Assembly (NCBI GenBank): GCA_018365455.1
Contig: JAGZJZ010000029.1
Location: 1 to 64,000 of the forward strand
DNA: 64,000 nt
Direction of reading: 5' to 3'
DNA from: Clostridiales bacterium
GTDB taxonomy: Bacteria > Bacillota > Clostridia > Lachnospirales > Lachnospiraceae
Shown here: piece by piece, positions 25,612 through 34,819 of the stretch
Numbering within the stretch: the first letter of the stretch is position 1
Layout of the letters: every line of letters begins with the position of its first letter
Notes under the pieces: model-generated
The model's database searches: none
What the model saw: the letters and a program-made list of their open reading frames with translations, nothing else
Told to the model about the DNA's origin: nothing
Program-made: the position numbers and the translations under genes

Positions 25612-25929
25612 TTATTCAAACCGTATCCATGCCTCTTTGGGAAGAGCCAGTTTGCATTCAACCTCCATGCATTTGATCAGACCTGCGATAGCGGGACAGG
25701 ATGCATGGCCGGGAAGATGTTCCGATGCATATTCATATAAGGCTCCCGTTCCCGGCTTTCCAAGACAGACCTCATAAGCATCAAAAGTATCTCCCAGGTA
25801 ATCAAACATTTTCTGAATGCTTGCGCATCCGGAATCAACTTTAACGTTTACTTCCATCTGATCCTCGGAAGACGCTTCTATTGTGGTGATCAGCCCGCAG
25901 ATACCCGGATTAATAGTTACTTTTGTCAT
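25612..25929 (-). CDS. Conserved small protein with spaced cysteines, unknown function
   Basis: The 105-residue protein begins MTKVTINPGICGLITTIEAS and contains four or five well-spaced cysteines (about 11, 35, 55, 78, 87), including HASCPAIAGLIKCMEVECKL. The arrangement suggests an iron-sulfur cluster or other metal site. I recall related small clostridial proteins given only a domain-of-unknown-function name (perhaps DUF6951), so the name is uncertain. It is transcribed alone with an AGGAGG ribosome site and shares the bidirectional terminator with the HPr-like gene. Function not known. Confidence 0.65.
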   Translation of the reverse strand: MTKVTINPGICGLITTIEASSEDQMEVNVKVDSGCASIQKMFDYLGDTFDAYEVCLGKPGTGALYEYASEHLPGHASCPAIAGLIKCMEVECKLALPKEAWIRFE

Positions 25930-26035
25930 ATGTATATACCTCCTTCAAAAGTGTATTAAAGCAAAATAATATGCCATATTTTAATTATAAGGCGGCTTTT
26001 GAAAAAAGCATAGACTTTTTATGGATTTTTATCAG

Positions 26036-28033
26036 TTATTTTGCAGGTCTTTGATTTAAATCCGCAACGGAGGACATATCAGTATAGATTACATAAAATA
26101 TAGGATATTTTCCTTTATACACCTCATCTACAAAGAGACCGTTAGCTTTAACCGGTATGTAATGGCCATCGGTGTGAAGCAGTCTGTAAGATAGAGTGAA
26201 AGGAACTCTTTCGGGCAGGGATTTATAGTACACCTCTAAAGCAGCAGGAAGATCATCCGGATGAATCTGGGAGAGGACATCATAATCCGGGTCTGAAAAT
26301 GCCCTGGCAGAAGTACCCGTCAGTTGTGTTCTCTTCTGGTTAAAATATAGCATTTTAAATTTACCTTCTACCCATGCAATTTTTGAAATACCATCGATGG
26401 ATGTACTGATTAATGCCATCATATCCTGCTGATTTACATGAAATACAGAATCGCCGTCAATATTTTTACTGAAAATACAATAGGATCCTTTTCCGTGGCC
26501 TTTGGTATAGTATAATGCCTGGTCCGCTTTTTCATATAACTGGGTATAAGAATTTCCATGGTCCGGGAACAGGGACACGCCGATACTGGTGGAAATAAAA
26601 TAGTCACTGTTTTTTCCAAAATTCTTCCTGCCAAGTTTTGCGCAGAACCGTTCTAATTTATTTATCACGGAGTCTATATCATGGAAATCTCTCATGAATG
26701 CCGCAAATTCATCCCCTCCGATCCGTCCCACGATGTCACTGTCACGGAACTGTGACCTTAATTCTGCAGCAAATTCAGTGATAATAGAGTCTCCAAAGGT
26801 ATGGCCGAAGGTATCATTAATGTTTTTGAAATTATCAATGTCAAAAATAATAAAAGCGTGGCGGTTTCTGTTCGGGTTATTCTGGCAGAGTATACTGGAA
26901 ATCATGTCTTCTGTAGTTCTTTTGTTGAACAAACCGGTAAGGGAGTCCATCTGTGATTTTTCAAGAAGCATTAATTCCCGTTTTTTTTCGGCATCAATAT
27001 TCTGCCGGTATGTAATCATACGAATGGATTGGTTGGATGACCAGTAAAATATTCTGGCATTAATCCGCATCCAGCGGTAGTTATCCGCTGACTCCAAGAA
27101 TAAGAAATCGTAGGTCAGGGTATTAATACCGCTTCGATATACTTCCAGTATGTGCTGGGGAGAAAATATCTCCAGGTAACCATTAATATATTCCTCTTTG
27201 ATCTGTTTTTGTGCTATGGTCTTCAATGCCTGATCATAAGGGGAATCCCTATCAATTCCCAGGCTTTCAAAATAATCCTTGGTGCCCTCCCCGCAGGCAC
27301 AGTTATGGGTGATATCCAGTTCATAAATATTTTCATACAGACCTACCGTGGCTTCGTGGAGCAGTTTCTGGTATTCCAGTTCAGCATCAATGGAAAATTT
27401 TAGGATCTGTTTATTATATTTGCGTAAAACCTTTGTAATGATCAGAAGTACACAGATGATAATAAAAATGATAATCAGAATACTTCTGCCAAACTGCATA
27501 TTAAGCCGGTGGTTCGTGGCGGTAAAGTCATTTGCCACTACCAGATAGCATTCTAAATCCGGAACATAGCGGGTAATGTAATATATGTTTTCCAGTTGTC
27601 CGGCTCCGCTCCAAAATGCCTCTTTTCCGGTTTTGTTCTGCAGAATGGTATTCTGATATCCAGCAAGAGGGGTAATCTGAAATACAGACACATCATCAGA
27701 GTCCGATTCGGAAGCTGCCTGTATGATTCCGTTTTGGTCAATCAGCCTGGTGGTGATGGCGTACTGTTCTTCATATTCTTTAAACAGCTTTTTAAAATGA
27801 TCGGAATTTATTTCAGTGTCTGCTGTCCACGCAGGGCTTTTGTTCTTCGCATCTGTCAGGATAGAATCTATTTTTTGCGAGATACCATCGGAAGCAAGCG
27901 CGGATACATGTTCAATATTTTTTTGGAAAATCAGGAAATACGAACGGTAACTGATAATGGAGGTTATCGTAAATCCTGCCGCGATAATGATACAGATAAT
28001 AATATTAGTGCGTAAAAGGGTATTCTTTTTCAT
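26036..28033 (-). CDS. Membrane GGDEF protein with sensor and PAS domains
   Basis: The 665-residue protein has a membrane segment at about 9-29, a ~150-residue extracellular sensor (Cache-like), and a second membrane segment near 180-203. A PAS-like region, a GGDEF domain starting SLTGLFNKR and ending with an intact RIGGDEF loop, and a C-terminal PAS domain follow. An inhibitory RxxD site (RDSD) lies exactly five residues before the loop, so product feedback is expected. It should make cyclic di-GMP. It lies 51 bp after the SARP-like regulator gene and may be the last gene of that kinase operon. Confidence 0.9.
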   Translation of the reverse strand: MKKNTLLRTNIIICIIIAAGFTITSIISYRSYFLIFQKNIEHVSALASDGISQKIDSILTDAKNKSPAWTADTEINSDHFKKLFKEYEEQYAITTRLIDQNGIIQAASESDSDDVSVFQITPLAGYQNTILQNKTGKEAFWSGAGQLENIYYITRYVPDLECYLVVANDFTATNHRLNMQFGRSILIIIFIIICVLLIITKVLRKYNKQILKFSIDAELEYQKLLHEATVGLYENIYELDITHNCACGEGTKDYFESLGIDRDSPYDQALKTIAQKQIKEEYINGYLEIFSPQHILEVYRSGINTLTYDFLFLESADNYRWMRINARIFYWSSNQSIRMITYRQNIDAEKKRELMLLEKSQMDSLTGLFNKRTTEDMISSILCQNNPNRNRHAFIIFDIDNFKNINDTFGHTFGDSIITEFAAELRSQFRDSDIVGRIGGDEFAAFMRDFHDIDSVINKLERFCAKLGRKNFGKNSDYFISTSIGVSLFPDHGNSYTQLYEKADQALYYTKGHGKGSYCIFSKNIDGDSVFHVNQQDMMALISTSIDGISKIAWVEGKFKMLYFNQKRTQLTGTSARAFSDPDYDVLSQIHPDDLPAALEVYYKSLPERVPFTLSYRLLHTDGHYIPVKANGLFVDEVYKGKYPIFYVIYTDMSSVADLNQRPAK

Positions 28034-28084
28034 AGGAATTCCAGCTTTCTGTTCCGAATAAGACTTCTATTTAAAGTAAAATAA

Positions 28085-28882
28085 CTATTCATGAATCTGA
28101 CGGTATAAATAACCGGTGGTAAATTCAGCCCAGCTGTAATTGGACATGTATTCTCCGGCGTAACTGTTAATTGCCCGGACATCTCCATCTAGAAAATTAT
28201 AATAGTCGCATTCTATTTTGGAGGTATCCACTGAAATGAAATTACGCTTTTTGATTACAACGTCATCTGCATCTGCACTTTTAAGTGTTTTCATCATATC
28301 GCTGACTATTGTCTGAAACTGTTTTTGAAGAGAAATGCTGTATTCCCTGTCTTCCCACAATATGGCACTTAGTTCGGCAGTAGTTGATCCAGCGCCTTTC
28401 CGGTCGATGAGATATGCAAACAGTTCTTTGGATTTAATTCTTGCAAATTCAAGAGGAATATTTCCATTAAACACCTCGAAACTTCCAAAGGTCTGCACAC
28501 GAATTTTTTTGTCCGTTTTTTTCACAATCGGATTTCGCAGAAAAGTTATTTCTGAATGGATGCTTTCTACAGAGACTGGCTTTAGCAGGTAGCCGCTGGC
28601 ATGGAGAGAAAAGGCATCTACGGCATAATCCGGAAATCCTGTGACAAAAATAATATTAATATCGGGCTGCGTATCTTTAAAACGTTTTGCAAGTTCAATT
28701 CCGTTCAGCCCATACATTTCCACATCTAAAAAAGCCAGATCCACAGGGTGTGATTTCACATATTGCAAAGCATCAAATGGATCCAGGAAGGGCTGTATCT
28801 CACATTCCGGCTCAGCTTCTCCCAGAATTCGGATTAAGTAAGCAAGTGCCAGTTCTTCATCATCTACGGCTATAATGTTCAT
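28085..28882 (-). CDS. Response regulator with SARP/BTAD-like C-terminal domain
   Basis: The ~265-residue protein starts at MNIIAVDDEELALAY, and an upstream extension in the same frame is within the kinase gene. The receiver has VDDEE, the phosphorylation Asp in LAFLDVEMYGLNG, and the switch in FVTGFPDYAV. The C-terminal half begins IRVQTFGSFEVFNG, a SARP-type winged helix, followed by a BTAD-like helical part. It overlaps the kinase gene by 23 bases and so forms a pair with it. Its DNA target is unknown; the GGDEF gene just downstream may be in the same operon. Confidence 0.87.
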   Translation of the reverse strand: MNIIAVDDEELALAYLIRILGEAEPECEIQPFLDPFDALQYVKSHPVDLAFLDVEMYGLNGIELAKRFKDTQPDINIIFVTGFPDYAVDAFSLHASGYLLKPVSVESIHSEITFLRNPIVKKTDKKIRVQTFGSFEVFNGNIPLEFARIKSKELFAYLIDRKGAGSTTAELSAILWEDREYSISLQKQFQTIVSDMMKTLKSADADDVVIKKRNFISVDTSKIECDYYNFLDGDVRAINSYAGEYMSNYSWAEFTTGYLYRQIHE

Positions 28883-30683
28883 GTTCAGTCGCTCCTTTGT
28901 AAATAGTAATAACAGCAGTCGTTCCCTCTTTGGGAGCGCTTGTAATGGACAGGAGGCTGCCCCCCAGTGAATATAAGCGGTTACGGACATTTTCAATGCC
29001 GATATGGGTTCGCCCGTCATCCTGTTTTTTATAGGGATCAAATCCAACCCCGTCATCAGAGATTGTGACGACAAAGGCATTTTCCGTTTCTCTGGTGGAA
29101 ATGGTAACGGTACCGCCGTTAATTTTTTTCGTCACGCCATAGCGGACTGAGTTTTCCACCAGGGGCTGTACCGTCAGGGATGGAAGCAGAAACCCATCTG
29201 CTTCTATGTCGTAAACAATCCGCAGTCTGCGCCCAAACCGCAGTTGTTCCAGGGACAAATAATTTTTTGTATGGTGCAGCTCCTTTTCAAAAGGTATGGG
29301 TGCACTGCTTGATAGAGAATCCAGATTCCCTCTTAGAAAACTGGCAAAGTCACCAACTGCTTTTTCTGCACGGATCGGGTCTATTGCACAGAGTTGTTTG
29401 ATAGCAGTCAGAGAATTGTACAAAAAGTGAGGCTGTATCTGGCTAAGGGCTATGGATATCCGGCTCTGGGCAAGTTCGCTTTCTAATTGTCTGGTCAGAT
29501 AAGTATTATTGATGCTTTGGTTGAGATACCGCACAATAAATATAAACTGGGTAATTAAAAATAGTAAAAATCCAGTGATAAACCAAATGTTAGAGGACAA
29601 TATCTGTACAAAATAATTCACTACATCGCCAACTCCTAAAAGGCAGAACAATCCGGAACGCAGTATAAACTTTGTCGTTTTGTTCCCAGTGTGCCTGATT
29701 TCATGCAGCAGACAGAAAAATGTAATACAGGTAGAAATGCCCAGTAAAATGCAAAGAGGAGTTAACAGTTCATACCCATCTAAAATTCCGCTTCCCTGTG
29801 CAAGGATAAACAGCAGGAGAAATCCCAGCAGGGAACAGGCAATGCCAATCAGCGGATATCTGGCTTTTCCCTCCACGAAATTCAGCAGGTAAATCACAAG
29901 CAGGATAGGAGCCAGTGACAGACAGACTATATCTAAAATATTGGTAAACAGGCCATAAGGTATAATCAGTGAAATCAGATTAAAGTCAAGGAGTATCCAT
30001 ATTCCGCTTATAATTGTAAAAAATGCGAGATAAAAAGGTGCAGGTGATATGGCTGTTCTCAAAATTTTAAACAACAGCAGTATTCCTAAAAGCATCATAC
30101 CAAAGAGAACCACAAAAAACCCCAGGAAAATCTTGCCAAAGTTTTTCTTCAGGAGAAATTGTAAAAGTGAACCTGTATCTCCTTTGTAGATCTGCCGGAA
30201 GAAATTATCATAGGATATAGAAAGATTATTTTGGTAATTACTGCTTAATTCAATTTTTATTTCATCCTGTTTTGTAATATAAGGGAACGCAACGGAAATC
30301 CACATATTTCCTGGTGATTTTGCAAAGGGGGGATAAGTGCCCTTTTCACCAGAAGAAAAGTATTCCGTTCCATTAATATAAATTTTAATGCGGACATTGT
30401 TCAGACGGAAAAGCAGTCTTTCATTTACCTGTACATCCTGGTTAAAATGTCCGGTCAGCGTAAGGAGAGGTACCTCAGCAGCATTGATACTGGTATCGGG
30501 AGTCAGTTCTTTCCTAGAACTGGCAGTGGAAGTCTGATAAGTTCCAATAAATTGCATTAAGGTAAGATTATCAGGCTTTTTATAAATATTCTCTTCCTGT
30601 ATGGAATAAACCAGCAACAGCACAGAAAGAAAGGATATGGTGTATAAAAGAACAGAAATCGGCAATGGTAAATGTCGTTTCAA
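28860..30683 (-). CDS. 7TMR-DISM-type sensor histidine kinase
   Basis: The 607-residue protein has a signal-like N-terminal membrane segment, a ~155-residue extracellular beta-rich sensor (7TMR-DISMED2-like), and seven membrane segments between about 170 and 390. A His_kinase domain with the phospho-acceptor box QPHFLYNSLTAIKQL and a GHKL ATPase with SDDGVGFDPY follow. These kinases are LytS/YesM-like in mechanism. The extracellular part probably binds a carbohydrate or similar ligand. It is transcribed first, ahead of the response regulator, with a 23-base overlap. Confidence 0.9.
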   Translation of the reverse strand: MKRHLPLPISVLLYTISFLSVLLLVYSIQEENIYKKPDNLTLMQFIGTYQTSTASSRKELTPDTSINAAEVPLLTLTGHFNQDVQVNERLLFRLNNVRIKIYINGTEYFSSGEKGTYPPFAKSPGNMWISVAFPYITKQDEIKIELSSNYQNNLSISYDNFFRQIYKGDTGSLLQFLLKKNFGKIFLGFFVVLFGMMLLGILLLFKILRTAISPAPFYLAFFTIISGIWILLDFNLISLIIPYGLFTNILDIVCLSLAPILLVIYLLNFVEGKARYPLIGIACSLLGFLLLFILAQGSGILDGYELLTPLCILLGISTCITFFCLLHEIRHTGNKTTKFILRSGLFCLLGVGDVVNYFVQILSSNIWFITGFLLFLITQFIFIVRYLNQSINNTYLTRQLESELAQSRISIALSQIQPHFLYNSLTAIKQLCAIDPIRAEKAVGDFASFLRGNLDSLSSSAPIPFEKELHHTKNYLSLEQLRFGRRLRIVYDIEADGFLLPSLTVQPLVENSVRYGVTKKINGGTVTISTRETENAFVVTISDDGVGFDPYKKQDDGRTHIGIENVRNRLYSLGGSLLSITSAPKEGTTAVITIYKGATEHEHYSRR

Positions 30684-30801
30684 AGTCAGGGCCTCCTCTG
30701 TAAAAACCGGGTAATTTACGATGATCTAACTGAATAAGTATAAAATGATTACCACACCAATACTACATCTGTATATTATGTGAAATTAATGGAAAGCAAG
30801 C

Positions 30802-30830
30802 TTGACATTTTTGCAGAACAGGTATATGAT
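30802..30830 (+). promoter_or_regulatory. Strong consensus promoter of the XRE/membrane gene pair
   Basis: TTGACA (30802-30807) and TATGAT (30825-30830) are exactly 17 bp apart. Twelve bases later the palindrome GGAAACTTTCC (30842-30852) lies near the expected transcript start, suitable for repression by the small XRE protein. Confidence 0.8.
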
Positions 30831-30874
30831 TAAAATGTAAAGGAAACTTTCCGTAATAAGAAAGGGGCGGTGGG

Positions 30875-31072
30875 GTGAAAAACCGGTTAGAAGAAATAAG
30901 AAAGGAAAGAGGAATCCGCCAGGAACAACTGGCGCAGGATCTTGAGGTTTCCAGACAGACAATCGGTTCACTGGAAAATGGAAGATACAATCCCTCTATT
31001 TTACTGGCATTTAAAATTGCCAGGTACTTTGAAATGATGATTGAAGATATTTTTATCTATGAGGAGGAGTAG
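30875..31072 (+). CDS. Small XRE-family regulator (YozG-like)
   Basis: The 65-residue protein is almost only a helix-turn-helix: NRLEEIRKERGIRQEQLAQ, then the recognition helix in VSRQTIGSLENGRYNPSIL, and a short tail EMMIEDIFIYEEE. The start is a GTG at 30875 behind AAAGGGGCGGTGG. It is followed, three bases after the stop, by a membrane protein gene; this pairing is common in Firmicutes. It is preceded by a consensus promoter with a nearby palindrome, so it probably represses itself. Confidence 0.9.
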   Translation: MKNRLEEIRKERGIRQEQLAQDLEVSRQTIGSLENGRYNPSILLAFKIARYFEMMIEDIFIYEEE

Positions 31073-31075
31073 AAA

Positions 31076-31510
31076 ATGAAGAATAAGATCGGAAAATATG
31101 TTTTGCTTTCAGTAGTTGGATTTGTTTTAGGTGCATCCGGTACCATACTGGCGAAAGTCTGGAGGGATGCCCAGGGAATGATGACAGTACTGCCATATCT
31201 TATGATCGGTATTGGTGCAGGTATATTTGGACAGAATATCGGCACGTTAGTTACCAACCTAGCGTACCGGAAGAATCCGGAAGCCGCAAAACAGATCTTG
31301 ATTGACACCAATGACGAGCGCAATGTATCCATAAGGAACCAGGCAAAAGGAAAAGCGTATGATATCATGATCTACGTATTTGGCATACTCATGCTGGTCT
31401 ATGCGTTGATGCAGGTGGAACTTTGGGTAACCCTCGCACTTGTTGGAGCATATTTGATTGTGATTATGGCTAATGTATTTTATATAAGCAGATATAATAA
31501 AAATATGTAG
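31076..31510 (+). CDS. Small membrane protein partnered with the XRE gene
   Basis: The 144-residue protein has four probable membrane segments (about 7-25, 37-58, 95-115, 120-138) and a cytoplasmic loop, RKNPEAAKQILIDTNDERN, that is typical of small DUF2178-like membrane proteins. It starts three bases after the XRE stop, behind GAGGAGGAG. The pair forms one transcript. Its role is unknown; the two are often found near stress or transport genes, but nothing here shows it. Confidence 0.75.
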   Translation: MKNKIGKYVLLSVVGFVLGASGTILAKVWRDAQGMMTVLPYLMIGIGAGIFGQNIGTLVTNLAYRKNPEAAKQILIDTNDERNVSIRNQAKGKAYDIMIYVFGILMLVYALMQVELWVTLALVGAYLIVIMANVFYISRYNKNM

Positions 31511-31555
31511 ACAGATAAGCATTAAATAACGGACAGAAAGAGGAGACATATAGAA

Positions 31556-32047
31556 ATGGCAAAAGAACAGAAAACCAATGCAATGCGCATTCTAGAAAAA
31601 AACAAGATTCCCTATGAACTTATCACTTATGAGTGTGATGAATTTATAGACGGTCTTCATACTGCGGAGAAAACAGGTGCGCCTGTAGAGCAATCTTTTA
31701 AAACACTGGTTGCCCAGGGCAAGAGCAAGAACTATTATGTATTTGTGATCCCCATAGCGGAGGAAGTACAGTTAAAGACTGCTGCAAAGGCAGTTGGAGA
31801 AAAATCGGTAGAAATGATCCATGTGAAAGATATCAATAAAATAACGGGATATATCCGAGGGGGGTGCAGTCCTGTGGGCATGAAAAAACAGTACAAAACG
31901 ATCATACACAGCAGTGCACAGAAATACAGCGAAATCTATATCAGCGGCGGGAGACTTGGAGCGACAATTAAGCTGTCACCGCTATCCCTGCAGAGGCTGA
32001 TAAATGCAGAGTTTGCGGATATTATAGATAAATTTGGGTTTTGCTGA
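31556..32047 (+). CDS. YbaK/EbsC-type aminoacyl-tRNA deacylase
   Basis: The 163-residue protein has the YbaK/ProX fold. The core includes FKTLVAQGKSKNYYVFVIP, followed by KTAAKAVGEKSVEMI and the GYIRGGCSPVGMKKQ loop with the active lysine region. Members remove wrongly attached amino acids from tRNA, in YbaK cysteine from tRNA-Pro. It has an AGAGGAG ribosome site. It lies 45 bp after the membrane protein gene and could be in its transcript. A long inverted repeat follows its stop. Confidence 0.9.
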   Translation: MAKEQKTNAMRILEKNKIPYELITYECDEFIDGLHTAEKTGAPVEQSFKTLVAQGKSKNYYVFVIPIAEEVQLKTAAKAVGEKSVEMIHVKDINKITGYIRGGCSPVGMKKQYKTIIHSSAQKYSEIYISGGRLGATIKLSPLSLQRLINAEFADIIDKFGFC

Positions 32048-32086
32048 GTAAGGACGCTTTGTAAATGATAGGTAGTGTACGGAAAG

Positions 32087-32164
32087 ATGGGCGTGGGAAA
32101 CTGGTATGGACTCCGTCAGCTCTGCTCTACGCTTCCTCCGCCCATACCAGTTTCCCACGCCCAT
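32087..32164. repeat. Perfect 23-bp inverted repeat between convergent genes
   Basis: The arms are 32087-32109 and 32142-32164, begin ATGGGCGTGGGAAACTGG, and are identical with no mismatch. The 32-base loop is C/T-rich. The arms are followed by CCATGCACCC, not a T tract, so it is not a standard terminator. It lies between the YbaK gene and the convergent symporter gene. Confidence 0.75.
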
Positions 32165-32198
32165 GCACCCAGTATGATTGCAAGCAATGATATTTACA

Positions 32199-33665
32199 TT
32201 ATCCCCCTCCGCCCCGGTATTTTACAAAATAATCTTTTGTTACCCGGAATACCGTAGGAGACAGGACTGTGATAGCTATTAGGTTGGGAATTGCCATCAG
32301 CCCGTTTAGCGTATCCGAGACACTCCAGACAAAATCCAGCCGTGCCACAGCTCCGATGACAATAAAAAATATATAAACAAATTTATATGCCGGCACTATT
32401 TTACGCCCAAAGAGATAGATGACTGCCTGTTCTCCAAAATAGGACCAGCTAAGCAAAGTAGCCAGGCCAAAGAGCAGGATGGAAAAGGAGACAAAGATAT
32501 CCCCTAAGGAGCCAAAGGTGGACGCAAAGGCAGCTGAGGCCAGAGGGACACCATTTGGAAGGGCATCCATATAACGGGTGGTCTGATACATCTGATCCAG
32601 CTGCATGGCATTTAAATAAGCAGTCTGGTCATAGACATTGGAGCACAGGATAGCCAGACCGGTGATGGTGCATACCACCATGGTATCTGCGAAAACTTCA
32701 AAAATTCCCCACATACCCTGGATAGCCGGATGATCCACATCTGCGGCTGCGTGTACCATAACGGAACTTCCAAGTCCGGCTTCATTGGAAAATACCCCTC
32801 TGGAAATTCCGGTACGCATAGCAGCAGCAATACCATATCCCAGAATCCCGCCTCCTGCCGCACGAAAGTTAAATGCTTCATGAAAAATAGAGCGAAAGGC
32901 AGCTGGAACATTTCCAAGGTGGGTCATAACCACAAGCAATGCTCCGATGATATAAAGGATAGACATAATGGGAACCAGTTTTTCGCTGACGACGGTAATA
33001 CGGCCGATACCTCCGGTAATTACAAGCCCCGTAATGAGTGCGGCGGCAATTCCAATGACCAGCTTAGGAGTGCCCCAGGAGTGGTTCAGGGCATCTGCCA
33101 TGGAGTTGGATTGAGACATATTGCCCATACCCAGTGCTGCACCGATGCAGAAAAGGGAAAAAAAGCAGGCGAGCCATTTGCAGTGAAGGCCCTTTTCCAT
33201 GTAGATCATGGGGCCGCCGCTGTAATGGCCGTCTTTATCTTTGTTCCGAAAACAGATGCCAAGTACGGTTTCTCCGTAATGGGTCATCATTCCCAGGAGA
33301 GCGGAAACCCACATCCAGAAAAGTGCACCGGGTCCTCCGGCGGTAATGGCGGTGGCGACACCGGCTATGTTTCCCACACCGCCTGTGGATGCCAGAGCGG
33401 TAGCCATAGCCTGCCAGGGAGAAATGGTGTGTTTCTTTTTGCCGGCTTGCAATCCCGGACCGGGCGGTTTTGGAGGCGGCGATTTTTTAAAACAGGTGAG
33501 AATCGTCTCGGAAAACCAGAGCTTAAAATGTCGGAATTGAAAACATCTGGTTCCAATGGTATAGAGAACTCCCACAGCCAGAAAAAATACCAGCATGGGA
33601 ACTCCCCAGACGAAACGGTTAATTGTATCATTCAGGACAGATATGTAGTGGACCAATGTCTGCAT
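32199..33665 (-). CDS. Sodium:alanine/glycine symporter (AGCS family) 1
   Basis: The ~488-residue protein has about eleven membrane segments and the family blocks ALASTGGVGNIAGVATAI, GGPGALFWMWVSALLGMMTH, and SNEAGLGSS. It imports small neutral amino acids with sodium. The start is taken at 33665, preceded by AAAGGG seven bases upstream; the ATG five codons earlier has no ribosome site. It follows the dipeptide epimerase gene by ~56 bp on the same strand, which suggests that the pair works on wall-derived peptides and D/L alanine. It is paralogous to the riboswitch-controlled symporter at 45095. Confidence 0.9.
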   Translation of the reverse strand: MQTLVHYISVLNDTINRFVWGVPMLVFFLAVGVLYTIGTRCFQFRHFKLWFSETILTCFKKSPPPKPPGPGLQAGKKKHTISPWQAMATALASTGGVGNIAGVATAITAGGPGALFWMWVSALLGMMTHYGETVLGICFRNKDKDGHYSGGPMIYMEKGLHCKWLACFFSLFCIGAALGMGNMSQSNSMADALNHSWGTPKLVIGIAAALITGLVITGGIGRITVVSEKLVPIMSILYIIGALLVVMTHLGNVPAAFRSIFHEAFNFRAAGGGILGYGIAAAMRTGISRGVFSNEAGLGSSVMVHAAADVDHPAIQGMWGIFEVFADTMVVCTITGLAILCSNVYDQTAYLNAMQLDQMYQTTRYMDALPNGVPLASAAFASTFGSLGDIFVSFSILLFGLATLLSWSYFGEQAVIYLFGRKIVPAYKFVYIFFIVIGAVARLDFVWSVSDTLNGLMAIPNLIAITVLSPTVFRVTKDYFVKYRGGGG

Positions 33666-33721
33666 GGCATACCCTTTCATGGGAATTGTTCTTCACATAA
33701 TATTACGCATGAAAGAAATAT

Positions 33722-34819
33722 TTATGACAACCCTTTAAAAGAAACGGAACCGCAGGTTATGCCGATTCCATCTGTCTGGTTCATTCGAATCTGTGAACCT
33801 TCATACTCCGGTCCTCCCTTATAGGGGTCGGTGCAGCAAAGGGAAGGTCCATCCAGATCTACTTTTGTAATGACTTTTTGACCAGCAGCCAGATGGGCAG
33901 CGGCACTCACTGCAAGTTTACTTTCCAACATACAGCCCATCATGCACTCCACACCGTAGATCTGGGCTATGCTGCAGATTTTTAAGGCACCATAGATCCC
34001 TGCTGATTTCATTAGCTTTATATTGAGCATGTCAGCTCCATGCATTTCCAGAAGCCGAATGGCATCCCAAGGAGTAAACACGCTTTCATCTGCCAGAATT
34101 GGGGTGCAGGAGTGGGCTGTAACATACTGCATGCCCTGCAGATCATGGGCAGGAACGGGCTGCTCAATCAGTTCGGGATTCACGCCCAGATCCTCCATAC
34201 GTGCTATAATGCGGACCGCTTCTTTCGGATTCCAGCCCTGGTTGGCATCCACCCGGATAGCTGTCCTGGGGCCTGTGGCCTGGCGGATCCGGGAAATGCG
34301 ATCCACGTCTTTCATGCCTTCTTTTCCCACTTTGACTTTCAGGATTTGAAATCCCCGGTCAATAGCGGTGAGGCTGTCTTGCACCATAACATCCAAGGGA
34401 TTCACACTGATGGTAATATCGGTCTCCAGGGTCTGCCGGGCACCGCCGAGTACCTGATAGAGGGGACGGTGCAGGCTCCTGGCATAGAGATCGTAGACTG
34501 CCATATCCACCGCTGCCTTGGCAGATGAATTGTAAAGTATGCAGGAATGCAGCACGTGCATGATCTCCTCAATATTGCCTACTTCCATGCCGGTTATGGC
34601 AGGGGCAATAAAGTCACGGATGGCGCAGACAATGGAACCCTTGGTTTCACCGGTAATCACTGCAGTGGGAGGTGCTTCCCCATATCCGGTATCTCCGGCG
34701 TCCGTATGAACGATAATTACAATATCATCCACGGAGTTAACAGTGCGCAGAGCAGTCCGAAAGGGAACCGCCAGGGGTATTTGAATTTCCCGGATATCGA
34801 TTTTTGATATTTTTATAAT
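33722..34819 (-). CDS. Dipeptide epimerase (enolase superfamily), ATT start or frameshifted 5' end
   Basis: The protein is about 365 residues. It has the N-terminal cap, a KVKVGKEG lysine motif for the catalytic KxK, and metal ligands in IRVDANQGW, ELIEQPV and LADESVF. The second lysine lies in MLNIKLMKSAGI. These are marks of L-Ala-D/L-Glu-type epimerases, which recycle wall peptides. The N-terminal strand IRKI-like segment (SKIDIREIQIPLAVPF) is coded in frame only from an ATT at 34819, five bases after AGGAGG; an in-frame TAG is directly upstream. The nearby ATG (34823-34821) is out of frame, and removing one A from the A5 run at its start would restore it. Either an ATT start or a one-base insertion is implied. 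Confidence 0.85.
   Translation of the reverse strand: MIKISKIDIREIQIPLAVPFRTALRTVNSVDDIVIIVHTDAGDTGYGEAPPTAVITGETKGSIVCAIRDFIAPAITGMEVGNIEEIMHVLHSCILYNSSAKAAVDMAVYDLYARSLHRPLYQVLGGARQTLETDITISVNPLDVMVQDSLTAIDRGFQILKVKVGKEGMKDVDRISRIRQATGPRTAIRVDANQGWNPKEAVRIIARMEDLGVNPELIEQPVPAHDLQGMQYVTAHSCTPILADESVFTPWDAIRLLEMHGADMLNIKLMKSAGIYGALKICSIAQIYGVECMMGCMLESKLAVSAAAHLAAGQKVITKVDLDGPSLCCTDPYKGGPEYEGSQIRMNQTDGIGITCGSVSFKGLS

Noticed and set aside
32041..32198. Two small overlapping frames across the 23-bp inverted repeat
   Set aside because: They arise from the repeat itself on both strands and have no start signals.
32730..33824. A long plus-strand open frame of ~364 codons opposite the AGCS symporter
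   Set aside because: The minus strand carries clear AGCS motifs. The plus frame has a His/Gly/Cys-rich composition without domain signs, and no ribosome site.
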